Of a stretch of 47,582 nucleotides of DNA, positions 24,599 to 33,295 are shown one piece after another. Source of the DNA: Rhodospirillaceae bacterium (GTDB lineage: Bacteria; Pseudomonadota; Alphaproteobacteria; Rhodospirillales; UBA2165); NCBI GenBank assembly GCA_018674495.1, contig JABHAA010000100.1, positions 1-47,582 on the forward strand, in the 5' to 3' direction. The notes under the pieces are model-generated. The model was not told where the DNA came from. It was given only the letters and a program-made list of their open reading frames with translations, and did no database searches. Numbering within the stretch: the first letter of the stretch is position 1; each line of letters begins with the position of its first letter. A program made the translations under genes and the position numbers.

Positions 24599-26095
24599 AT
24601 GATTTTCGATGACCTCGGTCTGAGTAACGAGGTTCTAAAGGCGGTTAACGACGCCGGCTATACCGAACCAACCCCCATTCAAGAAAAAGCCATCCCCCAT
24701 GTATTGATGGGCCGCGACATCCTAGGTTGCGCCCAAACAGGTACCGGAAAGACGGCTTCTTTTACCCTTCCGATGATCGACATCCTGGCATCAGGCCGCG
24801 CCCGCGCGCGCATGCCGAGGACCCTGATCCTGGAACCAACCCGCGAACTTGCAACACAAGTGGCGGAAAATTTCGATGTTTATGGCAAATATACGTCCCT
24901 CGCCAAGGCGCTGATTATCGGCGGCGAATCCATGGGCGAGCAGGTCAAGATATTGGACCGCGGCGTCGATGTGCTGATCGCCACGCCGGGCCGGCTGCTC
25001 GATCTGTTCGATCGCGGTGGCATGATCCTCAACGATGTGAAAATACTGGTCATCGATGAAGCTGACCGGATGCTCGATATGGGCTTTATCCCGGATGTGG
25101 AAAAGATCGTTTCCTTAATCCCTAAAATTCGCCAGACTTTGTTTTTCTCGGCCACCATGCCGCCGGAGATCAAACGGCTTGCCGACGTGTTTTTGATGAA
25201 CCCGAGGGAAATCACCGTCGCGCCGCCGGCAACACCGGCTGAAAAAATCGCCCAAAGCCTGGTCATGATCGATCACAGTAACAAGCGCGATATGGACGGG
25301 CTGGCTAAGAAAAAGCGCGATGCGTTACGCAAACTGATCGTCGAAGACAAAGTGCGTAACGCGCTGGTTTTCTGCAATCGCAAGCGCGACGTGGACATCT
25401 TGCACAAATCGCTGGTCAAACACGGGCACGACGCGGCACGGCTGCATGGCGATTTGAGCCAGCCAGCGCGCACCGAAACCATGAACAAATTCAAGGCCGG
25501 CGAGATTGCCATCCTGGTATGCAGCGATGTTGCCGCCAGAGGGCTGGATATCGACGATCTAAGCCATGTGTTTAATTTCGATGTGCCCATGCATGCGGAA
25601 GATTACGTGCACCGTATTGGCCGCACCGGGCGTGCCGGGCGCGATGGACGAGCCTTCACCCTCGCCTGGCGCGAAGACCGGAAATATATCGATGCCATCG
25701 AACGGCTGATTGGCAAACCGATCCCGCTGCTGAAATCGGGCAAGACCAATGCCGCCAAAGAGACGCCCCGGATAAGCCCCGCCGAGGAAGCCACGCCGGA
25801 TGCGGAGCCGGAAAAAATCGCCGCGCCGGTATCGGAAGCGCCCTCCTCGGACGCGCCAGTATCAGAGGCACCCGCCTCGGAAGCGCCGGTATCGGAAGTG
25901 ACCGCCTCGGAAGCGCCAGTATCAGAGGCGCCCGCCTCGGAAGCACCCGCCTCGGAAGCACCCAAGAGACGCGCCAAACCCAAAGCCGCGCGCAAGTCCC
26001 AGCAAGACGCCAAGGAAGAAGCCGCGCCCGGCAAACCGGTGACCGGCATGGGCGATCACATGCCGGCGTTCCTGGCCAACCCGGTTAAATCCTGA
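24599..26095 (+). CDS. rhlE: DEAD-box RNA helicase, RhlE-like
   Basis: 498 residues from MIFDDLGLS; the longer frame from TTG 24509 begins within a -35-like hexamer and has no family features. All helicase motifs are visible: Q motif (YTEPTPIQEKAI), AQTGTGKT, PTRELA, VIDEADRMLDMGF, FSATMPP, ARGLDI and HRIGRTGRAGR. It unwinds RNA in ribosome assembly or decay, often at low temperature. The C-terminal 110 residues are disordered: five-residue APVSE/APASE repeats followed by a basic KRRAKPKAARKSQQ stretch for RNA binding. The repeat part may vary in length between strains. Confidence 0.92.
   Translation: MIFDDLGLSNEVLKAVNDAGYTEPTPIQEKAIPHVLMGRDILGCAQTGTGKTASFTLPMIDILASGRARARMPRTLILEPTRELATQVAENFDVYGKYTSLAKALIIGGESMGEQVKILDRGVDVLIATPGRLLDLFDRGGMILNDVKILVIDEADRMLDMGFIPDVEKIVSLIPKIRQTLFFSATMPPEIKRLADVFLMNPREITVAPPATPAEKIAQSLVMIDHSNKRDMDGLAKKKRDALRKLIVEDKVRNALVFCNRKRDVDILHKSLVKHGHDAARLHGDLSQPARTETMNKFKAGEIAILVCSDVAARGLDIDDLSHVFNFDVPMHAEDYVHRIGRTGRAGRDGRAFTLAWREDRKYIDAIERLIGKPIPLLKSGKTNAAKETPRISPAEEATPDAEPEKIAAPVSEAPSSDAPVSEAPASEAPVSEVTASEAPVSEAPASEAPASEAPKRRAKPKAARKSQQDAKEEAAPGKPVTGMGDHMPAFLANPVKS
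25820..25962 (+). repeat. 15-bp imperfect tandem repeats in the helicase tail
   Basis: Units of 15 bp encode AP(V/A)SE about eight to ten times with small changes (one VTASE, one SSDAP). The bases drift mainly at third positions, so the peptide repeat is conserved better than the DNA. Confidence 0.85.
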
Positions 26096-26175
26096 CGGTT
26101 TGCCTTTCGGCGGCTAGCCAATTTCGTGTAAGCTTCGATCTTCAACGATCACATCCGGATAAATCGGGGCGTCAG

Positions 26176-26418
26176 ATGCAAACCATCTTCATTCAGGTTA
26201 AGTGCGATCTCGGACAGGCTTATAAAGTTGCCGAGGTGGCCATCGAGACCGTCGAACAGGTCTCCGAGGTTCATTCCACATCCGGTCAATTCGATCTTTT
26301 ACTCAAATGCTATCTGGATGACGGCGAGGATGCCGGCCATTTCGTTACTGAACGCATCCAGACAGTGCCCGGCATCAAAGACACCTTTACCATGATCACT
26401 TTCAAAGCCTTCACCTAG
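26176..26418 (+). CDS. Stand-alone Lrp/AsnC ligand-binding domain protein
   Basis: 80 residues matching only the C-terminal RAM/AsnC domain: IFIQVKCDLGQAYKVAEVAIETV, VSEVHSTSGQFDLLLKCYLDD and VPGIKDTFTMITF. There is no DNA-binding half. Such proteins bind amino acids and may modulate full-length Lrp proteins or act by themselves. It ends 7 bp before the glycosyltransferase and may be co-transcribed with it. No specific ligand is visible. Confidence 0.88.
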   Translation: MQTIFIQVKCDLGQAYKVAEVAIETVEQVSEVHSTSGQFDLLLKCYLDDGEDAGHFVTERIQTVPGIKDTFTMITFKAFT

Positions 26419-26425
26419 CAGCGCC

Positions 26426-28084
26426 ATGCCGGCGATAATAGATTTCAGCGGATTGCCTGACACCGGCGCAGGCCCCCTTGGTATCGATGTGGCGACGCGG
26501 GAATTCCTGCGCGGCTTTTTCCGGCACGCCGGGCAAAATCAATTTGCGTGCCTCTGCCCGAACGACAAGGCCTTTACCGAGTTCACCAATTTCGCCGCCG
26601 AAGAAAACATCGCTGCGTCCCGCTGCACCGCCCTTGACCGCCACGATGCCACTGCGATCGAAGCGTCGGGTGCCCTGGTGCGCTATGATCCCGATCTGGT
26701 CAGCCAGGCGTGGTTGCGCCGCTACCATAGCCAGCGCCGCTATTCGCTGATCGGTATTGCCCACGCCAGCGCATCGACGAACGCCATGCAGGCGATTGGT
26801 GATTATTTGGCGGCGCCCTTGCAAAGCTGGGACGCGCTCATATGCCCTTCCGCTGCCATCCGTTCCGCAGTCGCGCACATCATCGACGGCTGGGGAGAAT
26901 ATCTGGGCGCCCGCTTCGGCGCCGATCTATCGTGCCCGGTCCAACTTCCCGTTATTCCGCTGGGCGTCGATACAGCCCGCATGGCCACCGTCACCGGCGA
27001 GGCGAAGCGCCAATCCCAGCGCCGGGCCCTGGCTCTCAGCGACAACGAAATTGCCATTCTTTATGTGGGCCGCTTGAATTATGTGGCCAAAGCCAACCCG
27101 CTGGCCCTATTCATCGCCGCCGAGGAGACCGCCAAACGCTCGTCGCGCCCGGTGCGCGTCCTGCTTAACGGCTATTTCAACGACGACGTGAACGAAGACG
27201 CCTTCATGGAGGCCGCCAATGCAATCCTCGACGTGGCCAAATTGCAGATCATCCGCCACGGCGACGAAGATTTCCCCGACGGTGTCTGGGCGGCGGCAGA
27301 TATTTTCTGCTCGCTTTCGGACAATATCCAGGAAAGCTTCGGGCTGACGCCGGTGGAAGCCATGGCGGCGGGACTGCCCTCGATCGTCAGCGACTGGAAC
27401 GGCTATCGAGAATCGATTCGCGACGGCATCGACGGCTACTGTATCCCGACAACCATGGCGCCGCCCGGCACCGGCGATGATATCGCCTACCGTTATTTCA
27501 CCCGGCAAAACACCTATGGTGACTATCTAGGCGCCCAGTCCCAATCCACATCGGTGGATGTGGGTGCGCTCGGACAAGCGCTCTATCAGTTGGTCAATGA
27601 CGACGGCGCCCGCCGAACAATGGCCGAGGCGGCGAAAAAACGGGCCCGCGAAACCTACGACTGGGCACGCGTCATCGGTCTTTACGAAAATTTGTGGGAC
27701 GAATTGTCGCAAGCCCGCGTGTCGGAAACCGTGCTTGGCGAACGCCAAGACGGCCAGGCTTTCCACCCCTCGCACCCAGATCCGTTCGCCATGTTTTCCG
27801 GCTTCGCCAGCCAGGCCCTCGGCGAGGGCGATCTGGTGCAGCTGACCGGCCTCGATTGGAACGAAGCGTTTCAGCGCATCAAGCTGAAAGCCGGGCTGGT
27901 CTATTCCGGCTCGCTCATGGAGTTGGAGGAATTGCCGTTTTTGATCGGCCACCTGGAAGCCAATCCGGGCGCCAGCGTCGCCGATATCTTAGGCGCCATG
28001 CCGCACGTGAACGCCGACGTCTTGCAGCGCACTTTGGTCTGGCTGATGAAGCTGGGCATCTGCCGGACCGCACCCGGCACCTGA
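26426..28084 (+). CDS. Glycosyltransferase family 4 (GT-B)
   Basis: 552 residues. The C-terminal GT-B half has ILYVGRLNYVAKANP and the EX7E motif in ESFGLTPVEAMAAGLP, typical of GT4 retaining enzymes using a nucleotide sugar. The last 110 residues after the GT domain form an extra helical region (VQLTGLDWNEAFQRIK, VLQRTLVWLMKLGIC) of unknown use. It is most likely cytoplasmic and adds a sugar to an envelope polysaccharide or lipid. No other polysaccharide genes adjoin it. The ATG at 26426 lies 8 nt after the AsnC-type gene stops, with no strong ribosome site. Confidence 0.85.
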   Translation: MPAIIDFSGLPDTGAGPLGIDVATREFLRGFFRHAGQNQFACLCPNDKAFTEFTNFAAEENIAASRCTALDRHDATAIEASGALVRYDPDLVSQAWLRRYHSQRRYSLIGIAHASASTNAMQAIGDYLAAPLQSWDALICPSAAIRSAVAHIIDGWGEYLGARFGADLSCPVQLPVIPLGVDTARMATVTGEAKRQSQRRALALSDNEIAILYVGRLNYVAKANPLALFIAAEETAKRSSRPVRVLLNGYFNDDVNEDAFMEAANAILDVAKLQIIRHGDEDFPDGVWAAADIFCSLSDNIQESFGLTPVEAMAAGLPSIVSDWNGYRESIRDGIDGYCIPTTMAPPGTGDDIAYRYFTRQNTYGDYLGAQSQSTSVDVGALGQALYQLVNDDGARRTMAEAAKKRARETYDWARVIGLYENLWDELSQARVSETVLGERQDGQAFHPSHPDPFAMFSGFASQALGEGDLVQLTGLDWNEAFQRIKLKAGLVYSGSLMELEELPFLIGHLEANPGASVADILGAMPHVNADVLQRTLVWLMKLGICRTAPGT

Positions 28085-28168
28085 CGGCGTCACAGTATCG
28101 ACGCAACCCAATCTAATTTCTGCCGCATTTCTGGTTATGCTCGGGCGCAACATCGGAAGGATGACGGC

Positions 28169-28279
28169 ATGGCGGAATTGATCTCGCTGGCGAGGCGCTG
28201 GCAGATATTTGGCCCACTACTGATAATCGGCTTTATTGGCTGCGGCTTTTTCTGGGCGGCGTCTTTCGGCTATAGATAA
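28169..28279 (+). CDS. Predicted 36-residue single-pass membrane peptide
   Basis: A short open frame, MAELISLARRWQIFGPLLII and on to WAASFGYR, with one helix of about 18 hydrophobic residues and basic residues on the N side. GGAAGGA ends 8 nt before the ATG. The last 10 bases overlap the end of the convergent decarboxylase gene. Coding cannot be proven at this length; the ribosome site and clean membrane helix are the evidence. Confidence 0.45.
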   Translation: MAELISLARRWQIFGPLLIIGFIGCGFFWAASFGYR

Positions 28280-29397
28280 TATTCCTTGAGCGGCCCGAAC
28301 CCGTTGAAGCCCACCGAGGAATAGCTGGCCGTATAAGCGCCGGCATGGCGAAATTCTACCCAATCACCGGCACCCAGTTCCGCCGGCAATTGATAACCGG
28401 CGATTTGATATAATACATCGGCGCCATCGCAAGTGGGACCGGCGAGCACCGTCGGAACCGGATTGCCGCCGTCCCGCTCAGTAACGATGGGATATTGAAT
28501 GGCCTCGTCGATGGTTTCTGCGAGGCCGCCGAACTTGCCGATATCCAGATAAACCCAGCGAACATCCTGGCCGTCTCGCTGCGTCGCCAGTACCACCTCG
28601 GAACGCACCATGCCGGCGGTGGCGGCAAGGCAGCGGCCCGGCTCTGCCATGATCGCCGGCATCCGGTTGCCGAAATGGCGGGCCAACGATTGTTGAATAG
28701 CGGTAATCGCGGCGGCTTCTTCGGGCACCTCCTGGGCATAGGCAACCGGCACGCCGCCGCCGATATTCAGCGTCGCCAATTCAATGCCGCGCTCGCGCAA
28801 TTCGGTGAAGATCATCGCCGCCTGGCCGATGGCCATATCCCAACTGGCCAGATCGGTCTGTTGGGAGCCCACATGAAAGGCAACGCCGAGGGGAGCCAAA
28901 CCGGAGCCTTGCGCCTTCACCAACAAATCCGAGGCAGCCCCGGCGGCGCATCCGAACTTAGCGCCGAGCGGCCAGCGGGCGCCGTCATTGTCGACGAATA
29001 TGCGGCAAATCACACTGGCGCCAGGGGCGGCGATGGCCAGTTTCTCCAATTCCTCGGCGCAATCGAACGTGAAGACGCGGATTCCTAAGGCAAATGCCGC
29101 CGCAATGTCGCTTTGCTTCTTGATTGTGTTGCCGAAGGCGATTCGGCTGGCATCGGCGCCGGCGGCAAGGCAGCGGTCGATCTCCGCCAGCGACGCCGCA
29201 TCGAAGTTGGAGCCGAGCGTGGCCAGGGTTTGCAACACCGGCGCCGCCGGATTAGCCTTCACCGCATAGTATATCTCGGCCATCGGCAACGCCGCCGCAA
29301 GTCGCCGGTAATTGTCCGCCAATAGATCCAAATCGAACAATAGACAGGGCGTTTCGGGCCGGAAGCGGGCAATGAATTCTTCCATTTTTGGCGTCAT
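28270..29397 (-). CDS. Type III PLP-dependent decarboxylase (ornithine/diaminopimelate decarboxylase family)
   Basis: 375 residues from MTPKMEEF, which has GAGGA 7 nt upstream; the longer frame adds 37 residues without family character. The PLP lysine is in YYAVKANP near residue 45, the glycine-rich phosphate loop in LNIGGGVPV, and AEPGRCL, GPTCDGADVLY (catalytic Cys) and GAYTASYSSVGFNGF complete the ornithine decarboxylase pattern. It probably makes putrescine from ornithine; the length and GPTCDGAD loop favour ornithine/lysine over diaminopimelate. It is divergent from the nfu operon. Confidence 0.9.
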   Translation of the reverse strand: MTPKMEEFIARFRPETPCLLFDLDLLADNYRRLAAALPMAEIYYAVKANPAAPVLQTLATLGSNFDAASLAEIDRCLAAGADASRIAFGNTIKKQSDIAAAFALGIRVFTFDCAEELEKLAIAAPGASVICRIFVDNDGARWPLGAKFGCAAGAASDLLVKAQGSGLAPLGVAFHVGSQQTDLASWDMAIGQAAMIFTELRERGIELATLNIGGGVPVAYAQEVPEEAAAITAIQQSLARHFGNRMPAIMAEPGRCLAATAGMVRSEVVLATQRDGQDVRWVYLDIGKFGGLAETIDEAIQYPIVTERDGGNPVPTVLAGPTCDGADVLYQIAGYQLPAELGAGDWVEFRHAGAYTASYSSVGFNGFGPLKEYYL

Positions 29398-29525
29398 TGG
29401 GCGTCCTCGATAAGCGCAGGCGGCTAGGCCCGGCGCGCCGGTATAACCCAAACAATCGTGAACGCAATAAAAAAATGACGTGCCCCCAAGCCGGCGGGAA
29501 ATTACCATACCGGGGACTGGATTTT

Positions 29526-29569
29526 TTGTATCAAATCAACTACATTGAATATAGATGACAATCATTCTC
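29526..29569 (+). promoter_or_regulatory. Promoter with overlapping Fur-type box upstream of nfu
   Basis: TTGTAT (29526-29531) and TATAGA (29550-29555) are 18 bp apart, a good sigma-70 pair. GACAATCATTCTC (29557-29569) just after the -10 has the 6-1-6 palindrome of a Fur box (GATAATGATAATCATTATC-like). Binding there would block transcription of nfu and the genes behind it when iron is plentiful. Confidence 0.55.
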
Positions 29570-29609
29570 AATAATCCAACGCGGCCTTTGGGCCAGCCGG
29601 AGCGATAAA

Positions 29610-30476
29610 ATGTTTATTCAAACCGAAGCAATGCCCGATCCCCTGCGCATGAAATTTTTTCCGGGCGAGACCGTGATCGCATCCGGCGTCGCCGAATTCC
29701 CCGATGAAGAAGCTGCCGAGCGTTCGCCGCTGGCGACCCGCCTGTTCCAGGTGGACGGCGTCGATGGGGTGATCTTGTACGATGAGTTTCTCACCGTCGC
29801 CCGCGAAGACGGCGCCGACTGGCAGATGCTGAAGCCGCTGATCCTAGGCGCCATCATGGACCATTACACCTCCGGCGAGGAAGCCGTTCTTGGCGTCCCC
29901 GGCGCGCCATCGGACCAAACCGCGGACGGCGAGCAGGAAGACTATCCGTTCGAAGATTCCGAGGACGACCGCGAGATCATCGATCAGGTGGTCGAATTGA
30001 TGGAAAGCCGGGTGCGCCCGGCTGCCGAGCAAATGGGCGGCGACGTGATTTACAAAGGCTTCAAGGACGGCACCGTCTTTGTGGAATTCGTCGGCCCGAC
30101 CATGGCACTGGCCAGCGGCATGTCCAACGTGCTCGCCCATTACGTACCAGAAGTAAAACTGGTCAAGGATTTCCGCGAAGCAATTCCGAAACCAGGGCTG
30201 GACACGCCCCATGGGCTCGCGGTTCAAGCCGTGCTGGACGAGCGTATTAACCCGTCTGTCGCCTCCCACGGCGGTCATATTGCGCTGATCGACGTTAAAT
30301 CGGACACCGCCTATATCCGCCTCGAAGGCGGCTGCCAGGGCTGCGGCATGGCCGATGTCACCTTGAAACAGGGCATCGAGGTGGAGATCAAAAGCGCGGT
30401 ACCGGCGATCCTGCAAGTGCTCGACGTCACCGACCACGCTGGTGGCGACAACCCGTACTACGCCCAAGGAAAATAG
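29610..30476 (+). CDS. Nfu-type iron-sulfur cluster carrier with an extra degenerate NifU domain
   Basis: 288 residues, longer than the usual 180-190. Residues 1-90 are the Nfu_N domain (MFIQTEAMPDPLRMKFFPGE). Residues about 115-190 look like a NifU C-terminal domain (RVRPAAEQMGGDVIYKGF, DGTVFVEFVG) whose CxxC is missing (GPTMALASG). Residues 205-275 are the functional copy with GGCQGCGMADVTLKQGIE, whose CxxC binds a 4Fe-4S cluster. It delivers clusters to target proteins; the radical SAM enzyme immediately downstream is an obvious client. A Fur-type box precedes it. Confidence 0.9.
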   Translation: MFIQTEAMPDPLRMKFFPGETVIASGVAEFPDEEAAERSPLATRLFQVDGVDGVILYDEFLTVAREDGADWQMLKPLILGAIMDHYTSGEEAVLGVPGAPSDQTADGEQEDYPFEDSEDDREIIDQVVELMESRVRPAAEQMGGDVIYKGFKDGTVFVEFVGPTMALASGMSNVLAHYVPEVKLVKDFREAIPKPGLDTPHGLAVQAVLDERINPSVASHGGHIALIDVKSDTAYIRLEGGCQGCGMADVTLKQGIEVEIKSAVPAILQVLDVTDHAGGDNPYYAQGK

Positions 30477-30503
30477 ACAGCCGTTCGGACGCTAGCGAAG
30501 CCT

Positions 30504-31883
30504 GTGAACGTCACACTGATCTCTACTTATGATCTTGGCCATCAGCCGTTTGGGCTGGCGTCGCTGGCTGCCTGGTTGGGCGACGAAGGCGCCGGGGTAA
30601 CCTGCAACGACACGGCGGTTAGCCCACTGGCTGAAGACGCGGTGCGCGCCTCGGAGCTAATCTGTATCCATCTTGCCATGCATACGGCAACCCGCCTCGC
30701 CCTGGAATTGTTGCCGCGCATCCGCGCCCTCAACGGATCAGCTCATATTTGCTTTTTCGGTCTTTATGGTCCGCCCAACGCGGATATCTTAGGTGACTTT
30801 GCCCCCTGCTCGATCATCGGCGGTGAGTTCGAGGCGGACATTACCAGCCTCTACCGGCGGCTGGCGGATGCCGATAATCGAAAAATCGAAGCGGTCATGG
30901 TGTCCATGGACAAGCTGGCGCATCGAACGCCGGATCGGAGCGGGCTGCCGGGCCTTGACCAATATGCAAGCCTCAAGATCGGGCCTGAGACGCGCATCGT
31001 CGGCTATACCGAGGCCAGCCGGGGCTGCAAACATCTCTGCCGTCATTGCCCGGTGGTGCCCATATATGGCGGGCGCTTCCGCACCGTACCGGTGGATGTG
31101 GTCCTGGCCGATATCCGCAGTCAAGTGGCGAAAGGCGCCCAGCATATCTCCTTCGGCGATCCGGATTTTTTCAACGGACCGGGCCACGCGGAACGGGTAA
31201 TCGACGCTTTTCATGCGGAATTCCCCGAAATCACATTCGATGCCACCATCAAGATCGAACATCTGCTTAGCCAGCAACACCGGCTGGCCTGGCTGCGAGA
31301 TAGCGGCTGCCTGTTCGTCACCACAGCGGTGGAGGCAACCGACGATCATATCCTAGAAATTCTCGACAAAGGTCACAGCCGCGCCGACTTTATCCTCGCT
31401 GCCAAACTGGCGCGCGAAGCCGGGCTGGTCCTGTCACCCACCTTCGTTCCATTTACCCCCTGGACCAGCCTCACCGGTTACCGGGATCTTTTGCAATTGG
31501 TACTGGAACTGGGGCTGACCGAGCAAGTGGCGCCGATACAACTGGTGATCCGGCTTTTGGTGCCGGCGGGCTCGTTGCTGCTGGATCATCCCGATTTGCA
31601 CTGGGCGAGCTTTGCGCCGGAGAAGTTGAGCCACCCGTGGCACAACCCGGACCCGGCAGTCGATACGCTGCAACGCACCTTAGCAGCCGAGGTGGAGAGC
31701 GCCGAGGCGCAAGGCCTCAGCCGAGCCGAAATATTTGCGCGCCTTTGGCGTCTGACCCACGAAGCCTTAGGCGACGCCGCCGCGCCCATAAATTTGGATG
31801 CAAGCGGCCCGGAAATTCCGCAAATGAGCGAGCCCTGGTATTGCTGCGCCGAGCCCACCGAATTGCAGCGCGCCCGCCTGTAG
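30504..31883 (+). CDS. Radical SAM protein with CCAEP tail (CUAEP/CCAEP family)
   Basis: 459 residues from GTG 30504. Residues 1-125 look like a degenerate cobalamin-binding domain. The radical SAM cluster motif is SRGCKHLCRHC (CX3CX2C) near residue 175, followed by a TIM-barrel half with GAQHISFGDPDFFNGP. The C terminus ends PWYCCAEPTELQRARL; the CCAEP motif defines a family in which some members have selenocysteine at the second Cys. The reaction is unknown. It follows nfu by 27 bp and precedes an ATP-grasp enzyme by 10 bp, so the three probably act or are made together. Confidence 0.85.
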   Translation: MNVTLISTYDLGHQPFGLASLAAWLGDEGAGVTCNDTAVSPLAEDAVRASELICIHLAMHTATRLALELLPRIRALNGSAHICFFGLYGPPNADILGDFAPCSIIGGEFEADITSLYRRLADADNRKIEAVMVSMDKLAHRTPDRSGLPGLDQYASLKIGPETRIVGYTEASRGCKHLCRHCPVVPIYGGRFRTVPVDVVLADIRSQVAKGAQHISFGDPDFFNGPGHAERVIDAFHAEFPEITFDATIKIEHLLSQQHRLAWLRDSGCLFVTTAVEATDDHILEILDKGHSRADFILAAKLAREAGLVLSPTFVPFTPWTSLTGYRDLLQLVLELGLTEQVAPIQLVIRLLVPAGSLLLDHPDLHWASFAPEKLSHPWHNPDPAVDTLQRTLAAEVESAEAQGLSRAEIFARLWRLTHEALGDAAAPINLDASGPEIPQMSEPWYCCAEPTELQRARL

Positions 31884-31893
31884 GCCCCGGCAG

Positions 31894-33132
31894 TTGCGCA
31901 TCCTGCTTCTGATACCGACACATTCTTATCGGGTTGCCGATTTTATGGCAGCGGCGCGCAAAGAGAACGCCGAAGTGATTATCGGCACCGACCAAACCCT
32001 GGAGGCGTTGCCCAAGGGCGCAACCTTCGTGGTGGATTTCGCCGATCCCGAAACCGGGCTTCGCCAGGTCATGGCCCATTGCGAACAATTCCCGGTCGAT
32101 GGGGTGATCGGCGTTGACGAGGTCACCTTGACGCTGGCGGCGCGCGCGGCCAAAGCCCTGGGGCTCAAAGGCAATGAAGTTGATGTGGTGGCCGCTGCAA
32201 TCAACAAGCTGGAATTTCGGCGCACACTGAAAGACGCCGGATTGCCGGTGCCGGAATTCAAACATATCCCGGCGGCCGCGACGGCGGCGGAAGGGCTGCA
32301 CGGCCTTCCCTACCCCTGTGTTTTGAAACCAACCGGGCTGTCGGCCAGCCGGGGCGTCATGCGCGCCAACAATTCCGGCGAAGCGGAAGAAGCCATCCGG
32401 CGAATCCGCGACATTCTTGATGCGCCGGGGGCTGATGGCGCACCGGCGCTGGACAAAGACATTATCGCCGAGGCCTTCATCCCCGGCGCCGAGTTTGCCC
32501 TGGAAGGCATTTTGGAAGATGGCCGGCTGACCAAGCTGGCTTTGTTCGAAAAGCCCGATCCCCTAGACGGGCCCTATTTTGAAGAAACCATTTATCTGAC
32601 GCCGCCGCGCCTGTCCGAAGAACGCCAGGCCGATATCCTGCGCGCCGTGCAAAGTGCGGCGGGCGCGCTCGGCCTGACGGAAGGCCCGGTGCATGCAGAG
32701 CTGCGCCTCGATCTGGATGCCGACAGCGGTGACAACCAAGGGCCCCTATTGATCGAGCTGGCACCGCGCACCATCGGCGGCCATTGCGGGCGGTCCCTGA
32801 ACTTCACGTCCGGTCAAAGCCTGGAGGAGATTGTGGTTCGCCATGCCCTCGGGCGGCACTTCGAGGCGGACCTGAGCGACGAGGCATCCGGCGTAATGAT
32901 GATCCCCATACCCAATGGCGGCACCTTGCGCCAAATTGACGGCTTGGAAGCGGCCCGCGCCACATTGCATGTCACCGAGGTCACCATCTCCATCCCCATT
33001 GGCGGCGATGTGATCCCGTGGCCGGAAGGGTTTCGCTATCTAGGATTCATTTTTGCGGTGGCGGCAGACCCAGATACAGTTGAAGCAGCCCTACGCCAGG
33101 CCCACGCCGCGCTGGAATTCCAAATCGATTAG
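31894..33132 (+). CDS. ATP-grasp enzyme
   Basis: 412 residues from a TTG 10 bp after the radical SAM gene stops. The N-terminal part (MRILLLIPTHSYR, GVDEVTLTLAARAAKALGL) is the pre-ATP-grasp domain; the ATP-grasp core has YPCVLKPTGLSASRGVMRA, EAFIPGAEFALEGILEDG and metal-binding LLIELAPRTIGGHCGRSL. These enzymes ligate a carboxylate to an amine or thiol through an acyl phosphate. The pairing with the CCAEP radical SAM protein suggests a two-step modification of one small molecule or peptide; no precursor peptide is obvious nearby. Confidence 0.88.
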   Translation: MRILLLIPTHSYRVADFMAAARKENAEVIIGTDQTLEALPKGATFVVDFADPETGLRQVMAHCEQFPVDGVIGVDEVTLTLAARAAKALGLKGNEVDVVAAAINKLEFRRTLKDAGLPVPEFKHIPAAATAAEGLHGLPYPCVLKPTGLSASRGVMRANNSGEAEEAIRRIRDILDAPGADGAPALDKDIIAEAFIPGAEFALEGILEDGRLTKLALFEKPDPLDGPYFEETIYLTPPRLSEERQADILRAVQSAAGALGLTEGPVHAELRLDLDADSGDNQGPLLIELAPRTIGGHCGRSLNFTSGQSLEEIVVRHALGRHFEADLSDEASGVMMIPIPNGGTLRQIDGLEAARATLHVTEVTISIPIGGDVIPWPEGFRYLGFIFAVAADPDTVEAALRQAHAALEFQID

Positions 33133-33295
33133 AGCACAGACCGAAGTACTTCCGCGCCCCCTTCAACCCCATTTAAATCGTCACATCGGGGGAACTACGA
33201 AACGAACCCAATTCGTATTATCGTTATGTAATAATATCTTATATCAATAATCGAGGTCGGCGGACCCACGGATGGAGCCGAGAATGCAGAGCGCT

